DNA from: Acidobacteria bacterium RIFCSPLOWO2_12_FULL_54_10
GTDB lineage: Bacteria > Acidobacteriota > Terriglobia > 2-12-FULL-54-10
Assembly: GCA_001767075.1 (NCBI GenBank)
Contig: MEKX01000115.1
Coordinates: 1 to 35,314, forward strand
DNA: 35,314 bases
Reading direction: 5' to 3'
Of this stretch, positions 1 through 8,782 are shown piece by piece (positions within the stretch are counted from its first letter, which is position 1; every line of letters starts with the position of its first letter). The notes under the pieces were generated by a model. The model was given only the letters and a program-made list of their open reading frames with translations. It did not search any database and was not told the origin of the DNA. A program made the translations under genes and the position numbers.

Positions 1-675
1 TTACCCCTCGAACTCGACGAAACTCCCCCGATCCAAGGCTGGAAGACGTTGCCTGCTTTCTTAGGAATGCCCGTGGAGTATGAAAGCCACGCATTGCAGC
101 GCCTTCCCTGGGCGACCTGGGGGCTGGCGGCGGCGGTTAGCTTGGTCAGCCTTCTGGCGTTCCTGAACATGGAGAAAGCGGTCCGGGACTTCGCTTTGAT
201 CCCAGCCGAGGTGGGGCGGTACTGGGGACTGACCTTGCTGACGGCGTTTTTCCTCCACGGCAGCTGGCTTCAGCTACTCGGCAACATCTATTTTCTTTTG
301 ATCTTCGGGGACGATGTGGAAGACTACCTGGGCAAGGGGCGTTTTTTAATGGTGTTGCTGCTGGCTGCCGTGACGGGCGGCGTGCTGCACACCTTGGGGC
401 ATCCAGACTCCACAATCCCTGTCGTCGGGGCCAGCGCCGGGGTTTCCGGCATCCTGTTTCTTTACGGTTTGCAATATCCGCGAGCGCGATTGGGGTTCCT
501 GATCCGGTATTTCTTTCTCTTTCGCTGGATTCGTTTGCGTGCATGGATGTACGTGCTTCTTTGGATTCTTATCCAATCCATCGGAGCCTCGCAGCAAATT
601 CCCGGTGTTACGCAGGTTTCCTTCTTGGGTCACCTAGGGGGTGCCACAATCGGGTTTTTATTTTGGCTGTTATAG
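1..675 (+). CDS. Rhomboid family intramembrane serine protease, 5' end truncated by window edge
   Basis: Frame 1 is open from base 1. Multiple TM segments, GASAGVSG (GxSG Ser motif) and a C-terminal FLGHLGG His motif are typical of rhomboids. Confidence 0.9.
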   Translation, partial: LPLELDETPPIQGWKTLPAFLGMPVEYESHALQRLPWATWGLAAAVSLVSLLAFLNMEKAVRDFALIPAEVGRYWGLTLLTAFFLHGSWLQLLGNIYFLLIFGDDVEDYLGKGRFLMVLLLAAVTGGVLHTLGHPDSTIPVVGASAGVSGILFLYGLQYPRARLGFLIRYFFLFRWIRLRAWMYVLLWILIQSIGASQQIPGVTQVSFLGHLGGATIGFLFWLL

Positions 676-912
676 AGATGTAGCCTTCCCGCCCCTGCGA
701 AGAGCTGATCGTCAAGGCTGTATTTTCCCTTTGCTATGCTGTAGTGTGGACTTATAGCAATTGGCAATGGAGACGAATGATTGGCCAGCGATCTGACACC
801 CCGTTCGTGCCGATTCTTGCAACCATTCCAGTAAACGCTGCATCGATAAAGTTATACTAGAACCGATCCAATCGCAGGGTTCTCCGGGGCGAACTTTCAA
901 AAAACAACGGGG

Positions 913-1323
913 ATGTGTATGAATCAGCTTGCTCTTTTTTCCAATATTCTCAGGGCTTTTTGCTTCCTCGCTGCATTGAACTTGCCCGCATGGGCCGGTT
1001 CCGCAGCCGCGCAAGGACAATCGGGAACTCCGGTGCACGATATCCGCATGACGCTGAAAAAGTATGAATATCAGCCCAATGAAATTCGAGTGAAGCAAGG
1101 GGAACGTGTGCGAATCGTCTTGACAGCGCTCGACCGCAAGCACGGTTTCCAAATCAAGGAAATGGGCATCAACACCGAAGTAGAAAAAGGGAAGGAAACC
1201 GTTGTAGAGTTTGTGGCCTCGCAAGCCGGGGAGTTTCAATTTGGATGCTCGGTGTTCTGCGGGTTGGGTCACCGGCGCGTGAAAGGCACGCTCATTGTCG
1301 AGCCTGCCAGTAGTTCCCCCTAG
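913..1323 (+). CDS. Secreted cupredoxin-domain protein, CuA/COX2-like
   Basis: Signal peptide, KHGFQI and C-terminal CSVFCGLGHRRVKGTLIVEP resembling the CuA loop CxxxCxxxHxxM. Confidence 0.8.
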   Translation: MCMNQLALFSNILRAFCFLAALNLPAWAGSAAAQGQSGTPVHDIRMTLKKYEYQPNEIRVKQGERVRIVLTALDRKHGFQIKEMGINTEVEKGKETVVEFVASQAGEFQFGCSVFCGLGHRRVKGTLIVEPASSSP

Positions 1324-1393
1324 GGGCATAAACTGCCTCCAACAAGGCTGTTCAAGATGAAGGTGGAACCATAGAGGAACCGAAAGGGGGCGG

Positions 1394-2428
1394 ATGGAAA
1401 ATCCAGAGCCACGCATCCTGTCGTTGGCGACGGCTGTTCCGCCACAGCGCTTCACGCAGGAGGAGACGCTACAATTGGCGGGCTACACCAGCCCCGCCGC
1501 CCGCAGAATCTTTCTAAACAGTGACATTGATTATCGCCACCTTTACATCCGCCCATCTGACCGGGTGCCCCACGAAGACCCTGACGAACTACACCATCGC
1601 TACAAAGAAGGAGCTGTCTTGCTGGCGCGGCAGGCAGCGGAAAATTGTTTGGCGAAAGCTGGGATGGCCGCGTCGGAAATAGATTGTATCCTCGTCTGCT
1701 CCTCCACGGGGTATCTTTGTCCCGACCTCGCTACCATCCTGTTCAAGGAAATGCAACTGTCCCCGCGAATCCAGCGGGGAACGCTTTTGGGATTAGGCTG
1801 CGCCGGAGCGTTGCCCTTATTGCAGCGCGGGGTGGACCACGCCTTGGCCTATCCGGATCACCGGGTCTTGCTGATTGCCATAGAGATTTGCTCCGCAGCC
1901 TATTTCCTGGACGACACCCTGGAGACTGTGGTTGGCAACGCTATCTGCTCCGATGGAGCAGGCGCTTGCTTGCTCACTGGCACAGCCAATGCAGGTCCCC
2001 GCATCACCGGCTTTGCCACGGTGTTGGACTGCAACTGCCAAAGCTCGGTGGGCTTTGCCCAACGACAGGGCAAGTTGCGCATCATCTTGTCCCCACACAT
2101 CCGAGAGCTGGCGCCCCCGATGATAGACCGCGTCCTCGACGAACTGCTGCTGCCGCGCGGCCTGCGGCGCTCGGACATCCGTTTCTGGTGCCTGCACCCC
2201 GGAGGCCGGAAGGTCATTGACCACGTTCAGCAAGCGCTCGGTCTGAGCGATGAAGACGTCTCCGTCTCCCGCCATGTCCTGAGGAACTACGGAAACATGT
2301 CCTCCGCCACGGTTCTCTTTGTGTTGGAGGAAATGGCGCGAAGCGGATGCCCGCGCTCTGGGGATCGAGGGGTCTTAATCGCTCTAGGCCCAGGCTTCGC
2401 CGCCGAGGCCGCTTTGCTGGAATGGTAA
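1394..2428 (+). CDS. Type III polyketide synthase (chalcone/stilbene synthase-like)
   Basis: Thiolase fold with GLGCAGALP (Cys), CLHPGGRKVIDHV (His) and NYGNMSSATVLFVLEE (Asn) motifs. Confidence 0.9.
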   Translation: MENPEPRILSLATAVPPQRFTQEETLQLAGYTSPAARRIFLNSDIDYRHLYIRPSDRVPHEDPDELHHRYKEGAVLLARQAAENCLAKAGMAASEIDCILVCSSTGYLCPDLATILFKEMQLSPRIQRGTLLGLGCAGALPLLQRGVDHALAYPDHRVLLIAIEICSAAYFLDDTLETVVGNAICSDGAGACLLTGTANAGPRITGFATVLDCNCQSSVGFAQRQGKLRIILSPHIRELAPPMIDRVLDELLLPRGLRRSDIRFWCLHPGGRKVIDHVQQALGLSDEDVSVSRHVLRNYGNMSSATVLFVLEEMARSGCPRSGDRGVLIALGPGFAAEAALLEW

Positions 2429-2506
2429 GCAGGCGCCGACGCACTCTATCGGCAAAACCGACGAAACCGAAAAAACCGATAAAACCGAATTTAGCCCATC
2501 ACGGCA

Positions 2507-3232
2507 GTGCCCAATTTTTCTTCGCGAAAACTCGTCTCGGAACTGATTGATGGGGGCCATATGCCCGAGGACAAGGTACGGCGCAATCTATTGGACCTCC
2601 GCCGCATCAACCGGCTTTTCGGGAGCCGGCGACTTTTATTGGAAGCCATCCAAAATCAGGTCACACGTCGCGGACTCACCCGATTCACCGTCCTGGACCT
2701 TGCCAGCGGGTCGTGCGACATGCCGCTTGCCATTCTGCATTGGGCGGAGCAACAAGGGCTGGAAGCTCAAATCGTTGCCCTGGAATACTGGCACCGCTAC
2801 CTGGCGATGTTTCAACGGGAACTGACATCCTATCCCCGGTTGCATCCCATCGTAGCTGATGTTTTCTGTGCGCCGGTCGCGGACCATGCTTTTGACTTCG
2901 TCGTCTGCAATCACTTCTTTCATCATCTGACGGAAGAGCGTGCCATCGAGCTTTTGCGGGCAATGACCCGCTGGGCGCGCACCGCCGTCATCGTCAACGA
3001 TCTGGACCGGCAGGCAATTCCCTATTATTTCTTCCGACTGTTCCACCTCTTTTTCACCACTAGCTCGATGAGCCGCGTCGACGGCCTGGCTTCGTTTCAA
3101 CAAGCGTTCCGCATGGAAGAACTGGAGCGAGTAGCAAGGCAGGCTGGTCTTGAAAATGTCCGCATCGAGCGACGTTGGCCGTTCCGCCTGCTTTTGGTAT
3201 CTGAGCTTTCACCAACACCAGAGTCCCGCTGA
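2507..3232 (+). CDS. Class I SAM-dependent methyltransferase
   Basis: VLDLASGSCDMPLAIL motif I; FDFVVCNHFFHHL; directly downstream of the PKS. GTG start at 2507 or ATG at 2561. Confidence 0.8.
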   Translation: MPNFSSRKLVSELIDGGHMPEDKVRRNLLDLRRINRLFGSRRLLLEAIQNQVTRRGLTRFTVLDLASGSCDMPLAILHWAEQQGLEAQIVALEYWHRYLAMFQRELTSYPRLHPIVADVFCAPVADHAFDFVVCNHFFHHLTEERAIELLRAMTRWARTAVIVNDLDRQAIPYYFFRLFHLFFTTSSMSRVDGLASFQQAFRMEELERVARQAGLENVRIERRWPFRLLLVSELSPTPESR

Positions 3233-3559
3233 GAAATACCGCCCGTGTGCGGGCCAGTAATGCAGGTGACGGTAAAGCCTTTGACAGACCGCCAGTATTT
3301 AATCGATTGGCAAGTTTCATCGTCTCATCATTAACTCTGGTCTTAATCTTCTTTGCCTTCTGTTCATTATCGCTGCAGCTTGCTCGTTAGGTGAAAACTC
3401 TCAGCGATTGGGCTAAACTTCCCAATGTTTTTTTTGGCTTGCGATCATTTGCTGTAATATATTCAAAAGGAAAGAGTTCCGTAACCATTTCCACTGGGAT
3501 TTGGAACGGCAATTGCCTATCTTAAGAGTTAGGAAGGCTGCAAGAAAGGAGGTGGTCCT

Positions 3560-4480
3560 ATGCTCCCACATCGTAGCCATTTCCCACATCGTCATTCTGT
3601 CCATTCCCACTGGAAGCGATGGTTCTTCATTCTAATGCTGCTCTTGTTGTACCTATTTTTTCTGGTCAGCCATGTAAGTGGCCAGCATGGGGCTCCGTGG
3701 CATTGGATGCACATGCACAGGACTCTTGTTTCCTGGACGTCGGTGACGGTGGGTACTCCGCCAGCGGCAGAAACCAAAATGCTGGCTTTAGGGAAGGAGA
3801 TTTACCGCAACAACTGCACAGTTTGCCACGGCGATACTGGCAAGGGGGATGGAAGATGGGCCAACTATCTGACACCCCGGCCGCGTAACTTCACCCGCGG
3901 AATCTTTCGCTTCAAGAGCACCCCGAGCAGCACGTTGCCTACCGATAAAGACCTGTTTCGGACGGTCTCCGCAGGCGTCAATGGCACGGCCATGCCGTCC
4001 TGGCAGTTTGTTCTTCCTGAAAAAGAACGCTGGGCGGTGGCATCCTACTTGAAGACTCTTTCCAAGGACTTTGCAGAGGAGGCATCTGGCAAGCCAATTG
4101 TTCTGGCTCCCGAGCCTGACATCACCCCGGAGCGAGTAGCTCGTGGGGAGCAGATTTTCCGGAAGAATTGTGTGGAGTGCCACGGACCGGAAGGATACGG
4201 CGACGGCCCCTCCGCCTGGAATATGGAAGACTCCTTTGGCGATCCGATTGAACCGCGCAACTTCCACCGAGTGGCAGAATTCAAACGAGGCCATCCGTTA
4301 GGCGATATTGCCTTGGCCGTGGCCACCGGCAGCGATGGCACTCCCATGTCCTCTTTCAGTCCCTTGGGAAAAGAGGCCATCTGGAACGTGGCCATCTCTG
4401 TCATTTACTTGGCGGAGAATGAGGAAGAAGGATCAGAGCCTGGCGGCTGCTGCTCGATGGGGATGGGAATGAGAATGTAG
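3560..4480 (+). CDS. Membrane-anchored diheme cytochrome c
   Basis: Two heme motifs (CTVCHG, CVECHG), N-terminal TM, His-rich N terminus, GGCCSMGMGMRM tail. Ribosome-binding-like aaaggaggt just upstream. Confidence 0.9.
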   Translation: MLPHRSHFPHRHSVHSHWKRWFFILMLLLLYLFFLVSHVSGQHGAPWHWMHMHRTLVSWTSVTVGTPPAAETKMLALGKEIYRNNCTVCHGDTGKGDGRWANYLTPRPRNFTRGIFRFKSTPSSTLPTDKDLFRTVSAGVNGTAMPSWQFVLPEKERWAVASYLKTLSKDFAEEASGKPIVLAPEPDITPERVARGEQIFRKNCVECHGPEGYGDGPSAWNMEDSFGDPIEPRNFHRVAEFKRGHPLGDIALAVATGSDGTPMSSFSPLGKEAIWNVAISVIYLAENEEEGSEPGGCCSMGMGMRM

Positions 4481-4515
4481 TAGGACCTGGCAGGCTAATA
4501 CAGTTTTTCTTTCCT

Positions 4516-4537
4516 GGCGCAAAGGGTAGCGCCTTTT
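4516..4537 (+). terminator. Putative intrinsic terminator after the diheme cytochrome c gene
   Basis: GGCGC-aaagggta-GCGCC stem-loop followed by TTTT. Confidence 0.5.
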
Positions 4538-4766
4538 CTTGCTTCTAAGGCGGGCGAAACAAATGCTGCCATATAAGTCCTGGCGGTGAGAAGGAAGTCC
4601 AACTGAGGCGCGAGAGCAACGGGACCCCAAAATCAAAGTAGTGGACCACTCGTCGTGCGACAGCCCCGGCCTGTGCGGAGTGCAAGCGCCGAATCGCTAG
4701 GGAGGGTAGAGAGGCCCTATATTGACCATGTCTTTGACCAGGGTCTATGGATCGAGGGCGTGGAAT

Positions 4767-4979
4767 ATGGAGCAAATAGCGATTTCCAAGTTCAAAGCCA
4801 CCTGCCGGGCAGTCCTGGAAAGGGTTCGACGCACGCGGAAGTCCGTCCTGGGCACCCGATTCGGGAAGCCGGTGGCGGAAGTGGTGTCTCCGCCTCCACC
4901 GACGCGACCGGCGCGCTGGCGTCTGGAGTGCAAAAAAAATTTAAATTGCGGTTGTGAACGAGCCGGTTGGATGTTATAG
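4767..4979 (+). pseudogene. Phd/YefM-type antitoxin-like ORF, probably degraded or orphan
   Basis: MEQIAISKFKATCRAVLERVRRTRKSVLGTRFGKPVAEVVSPPPP matches the Phd-type N-terminal pattern. The C terminus is atypical and no toxin ORF follows. Confidence 0.6.
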
Positions 4980-5040
4980 TGTTGTCGCTTTGGACGTCAA
5001 AATGGACGTCAATATTGAAATCCTGGTTGAGGTGTTCACA

Positions 5041-7425
5041 ATGAAAAAATTAAGCATGTTTCTATTCTTCGCAGTTATGGCGGTTGTCCTCGTGGAAGGG
5101 CAGATGTATGCTGCCCCCCAAGCGGCTCAAGGACAGGAAATCCAGACAGGAGTGTTCTATCTCGTCGAAGGACTCTCGTATCGGACCCCAACGCTGAATG
5201 GCATAACCAACAGCAAGGGAGAGTTCCGGTATCGTCCGGGCGAGACCGTCACCTTTGCAATTGGTGATTTTGTAATCGGCTCTAATCCCGGAGCCAAGCG
5301 GCTGTCGACCAACAACCTGGTTTTCGGCACCAATGGGGACTTCGGCGAAAAATACGGCAAGAAGCTCAAAAAACCAGAGGCTACCAATCTGGCCAGATTC
5401 GTGCAGAGCCTCGACGAGGACAACAATGTCGAAAACGGCATAACCATCTCCGCCCAAACCAGGGAGGTGGTCTCGCAATACAAGCGCAGGATTCAATTCG
5501 CCGTAAGTGAAACAGCTTTCACCGAACCCAACCTCAACGCTCTCTTCACAAGACTCAACAAGACGCTCCGGAGCCCGGCCCAGGCCAGGAACTACGAGCG
5601 CTGGACGCTGCTCGGGGTCCAGGCTGCGTCCTATGTCAAAATCCCCATGCGGGACGGCAACTATGTGATGGCCTATATTTACCGTCCGATAGACGACGGC
5701 AAGTATCCAGCTATTGTGACCATAGGAACTTACGGAATGTCTACGTACAGGCGCTGCGCTTGCAACCCAAAAGAAGAGATGGAGAAAGCGGCCGAGCTGG
5801 ACGCATTCTTCGAAGGGAACTACGCCAATCTGCCCTCTGAGAGATTTGAGATTGCAGACGCGTGGTATTGGGCTCCCAAGGGGTACGTCATTGTCCATAT
5901 CGATGGCCGTGGTGTCTGCCACACTCCTGGCGTTCTCAGTAATTATAGCGTGCAAGAAGAAGAAGACTTTTACGACTCCATCGAGTGGGCCGGGGTACAG
6001 CCTTGGTCCAACGGCAACGTCGGCACATTGGGTGCCTCGATGTACGGGATCAATCAGGTCGCTGCTGCCTCACTGCAACCGCCGCACCTGAAAGCGATGA
6101 TCACCATCGTTGGGGACGTGAGTCATTACCGCGATATTGTGTATGCCGGCGGTATCCTCAACACGGCGCAGCACCGTAGCAACACTAGCAAAACAACAGG
6201 CTGGTATTTTAACTCGGTGAAATATAATCGGTGTCTCGGCCAGAAGACTTATGAGGACACCTACAGCGACAAGGAGACGTATTGGCTCGCCCATCCATTC
6301 AACGAAGCGCCCTGGTATGGCACTCATGACATTGCATCTCCAGATAAGAAATACGACGTCAACCCTCCCTTGGAAGTTGACGCGGAGATCAGCAAGGTCG
6401 TCGTGCCCATACGAGTCGTACAGGCCATAGAACACGCGAACCATCAGCACACGAAGGGCATGTTTGAAGTCTATCTGGGGGCCGCCTCCAAAGACAAACA
6501 ATTGATGATGATTAATGGAAACGATATAGATGGCTGGATGTTCACCAGTCTTGCCCTGGAGGGCCCTGATGGCGACCTGGCTTGGCTCGATCACTGGCTC
6601 AAAGGCATAGACAACGGCGTGGAAAAGGGAGCAAAGTTTCGATTTATGGTGCGCACGGGTGACGGCGGGTGGTATTGGCGGAACGAAAGCGATTATCCAG
6701 TTCCTAACACCGAATACAGGAAGTACTACCTGGACGCTGGGCCTTCTAGCTGGGCAGGCGATGGCATGAGAAACGATTTCATGAAGCTCTCGACCTCCGC
6801 ACCCGCAGCAAAAACGAGCAAATCGTATTCTGCGGACTATACATCCTATGTATTGGCCCCAGGCATCGTTAAGCCCGGCGGCGCTCAGCCGTGCTGGGCT
6901 CCTGGTGTGTCGTTTGTAACCGAACCGCTGCCCGCGGATGTGGTGATCGCGGGTTATGTCAAGCTGCAACTGTGGGTATCCTCGACGTCATCCGACATGG
7001 ATATTTTCGCCTCCGTGCGGGCGATGGACAAAAACAACCAGGAGATCCCGTATGAACTGATGCCAAGAGGTGGGTACTATCCCATAGGGATAGGGTGGCA
7101 AAAGGTATCCCACCGGGTATTGGACAAAGCCAAATCAACTATCTACCGTTCGTGGACCACGGATAAGTCGGCGGATTATGCTCCACTGAAGTCTCCCAAT
7201 GATATTGTACAAGTCGACGTTACGATCGAGCCGACGACTGCGCACTTCCATCAAGGAGACCGGATCCGATTGGATGTCCAGCCCGTTGACGGCTGTGACT
7301 ACGGGAGTCCGCAGGGGTTTCCTTACGCTTACGATTCCGAATACCATCGGGATGCGGCGAACGTGATCCACACGGGTCCTGACCATCCGTCGTATCTGCA
7401 ACTTCCGGTCCTCCCGGCAAAGTAA
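5041..7425 (+). CDS. Secreted CocE/NonD family hydrolase (X-Pro dipeptidyl-peptidase-like)
   Basis: Signal peptide MKKLSMFLFFAVMAVVLVEG; DGRGVCHTPG; GASMYGINQ nucleophile region; C-terminal jelly-roll-like region. Start at 5041 preferred over 4954. Confidence 0.8.
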   Translation: MKKLSMFLFFAVMAVVLVEGQMYAAPQAAQGQEIQTGVFYLVEGLSYRTPTLNGITNSKGEFRYRPGETVTFAIGDFVIGSNPGAKRLSTNNLVFGTNGDFGEKYGKKLKKPEATNLARFVQSLDEDNNVENGITISAQTREVVSQYKRRIQFAVSETAFTEPNLNALFTRLNKTLRSPAQARNYERWTLLGVQAASYVKIPMRDGNYVMAYIYRPIDDGKYPAIVTIGTYGMSTYRRCACNPKEEMEKAAELDAFFEGNYANLPSERFEIADAWYWAPKGYVIVHIDGRGVCHTPGVLSNYSVQEEEDFYDSIEWAGVQPWSNGNVGTLGASMYGINQVAAASLQPPHLKAMITIVGDVSHYRDIVYAGGILNTAQHRSNTSKTTGWYFNSVKYNRCLGQKTYEDTYSDKETYWLAHPFNEAPWYGTHDIASPDKKYDVNPPLEVDAEISKVVVPIRVVQAIEHANHQHTKGMFEVYLGAASKDKQLMMINGNDIDGWMFTSLALEGPDGDLAWLDHWLKGIDNGVEKGAKFRFMVRTGDGGWYWRNESDYPVPNTEYRKYYLDAGPSSWAGDGMRNDFMKLSTSAPAAKTSKSYSADYTSYVLAPGIVKPGGAQPCWAPGVSFVTEPLPADVVIAGYVKLQLWVSSTSSDMDIFASVRAMDKNNQEIPYELMPRGGYYPIGIGWQKVSHRVLDKAKSTIYRSWTTDKSADYAPLKSPNDIVQVDVTIEPTTAHFHQGDRIRLDVQPVDGCDYGSPQGFPYAYDSEYHRDAANVIHTGPDHPSYLQLPVLPAK

Positions 7426-7861
7426 GCGGGGCGCGGACCGGTGCAGTATCCGGCAAATAAGTGAAGGACCGGCGGCGGCCAGTTCGCAAATTGCGTGCAA
7501 GGACACGCGGATGCAAACTGGCCGCCGTTACTACCTAGCTATCCTCGCTCTACTCCGGCTTGGTTTAGCGATGAGACGGAACCATGTTTTGGCTCTTACA
7601 GTTTCTCATTCAGAATAGAAGCTAGGTACAGAAACTCTCCCGCCCCGTGGTTTCTCGGTTTCATTACCCGCCAGGTGTAGTTGCCCCATCGGGACCCCAC
7701 AGATCGGTTTCTGGTCGTTACGGCCAGGGTCTTCGGTTCGACGCTGGTCACCGTTGACGAGCGGCTCCTAAACACAAGGGGCCTCTCCATTCTGGCAAAT
7801 CGCTAAAAGCTACCATTGATTATTACATAATATAGTGACAGTTTCAACGGTTTGAGCCATC

Positions 7862-8650
7862 ATGTCCGGCATGGGAAACTTAGCCGGAGTGAAACGAGAT
7901 TTTGCCGCGTTAGAGCGGCGGCGGATGAGGGCCGCTCGGTTATTAGAGCGCGGGTGGAAGGAAGCGGCGGTAGCCCGGCGAGTGGGTGTGCATCGGCAAT
8001 CGGTCAACCGGTGGGCCAAGCAGTTGGCGTCCGGAGGCCGGGAGGCGTTACGGAAATCCCCTCGCGATGGACGCAAGCCCCAACTGAGCGCGGCAGACCT
8101 CCGACGAATCGTGGAGGGGCTGCAACGGGGCCCGGAAGCTCTGGGATACGAAACCGGACTGTGGACCAGTTGGCGGGTGGCCGATCTAATCGAACGAGAA
8201 TGTGGGGTTCGATATACCCGCGTCCACGTCTGGCGCATTCTCCGGGAGTTGGGCTGGAGTTGACTGTGGCCCGTCGGGCGCGCCTTGGAACAGGATGAGA
8301 AAGCGATTCGCCGCTGGAAGCAGGTGCGCTGGCCGGAAGTAAAAAAAAACTCCCAAAGACCAGAGCGCACGATCGTCTTTGTCGACGAGACGGGGCTGAG
8401 CGAGCGGGACTTGCGGGAGGGAGCTCAGGCTGCCGGATTCCCAACGGATCTGTGGACCTGTCCGCGAGTCGCTCCATTCATTTGGGCGCGCTGCGGAGTC
8501 CACTACGAAGTCTCCCGGGTCTGGCGTCTGCTGCGCTCCCTGGGTTGGACTCCCCAGAAACCAGAGCGCCGGGCTGTGGAGCGCAACGAACGGGAAATCC
8601 AGCGCTGGATCAAGAAGCAGCAGCCCCGCATTCAAAAAAGCCCGCCGGCA
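7862..8650 (+). pseudogene. IS630-family transposase remnant, mosaic of two N-terminal regions
   Basis: HTH region MSGMGNLAGVKRDFAALERRR...ILRELGWS, in-frame TGA, then QDEKAIRRWKQVRWPEVKKN...FVDETGLSER, which switches abruptly to a second HTH-type segment AAGFPTDLWTCPRVAPFIWARCGVHYEVSRVWRLLRSLGWTPQKPERRAVERNE. Confidence 0.85.
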
Positions 8651-8782
8651 ATAAGTAGCGAGCAATCCGCCGCCAACCCACAGAAAGCGTGCTATACTGA
8701 GCAGCTATTGCGGCGGGGTCCCGCGTCCAGTGACTTGTATCTGCCGGTACGAGAACGGGATGTGATCGAAAAGGGGCTCGAA

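Noticed and set aside
712-1455. 247-aa - strand ORF overlapping the cupredoxin gene
   Set aside because: Antisense to a supported secreted cupredoxin ORF; no domain signature.
6070-6969. 299-aa - strand ORF (and 5062-5955 -) opposite the CocE-like hydrolase
   Set aside because: Shadow ORFs of a strongly supported coding gene, no recognisable motifs.
8261-8263. TGA in the IS630 remnant at a position where relatives may carry Cys (GWS-[TGA]-LWPVGRALEQDEK), tempting as selenocysteine because selB is nearby
   Set aside because: The element is clearly degraded (chimeric, truncated DDE domain), neighbouring codons are also changed, and selenocysteine in an IS transposase is not expected. Nonsense decay is far simpler.
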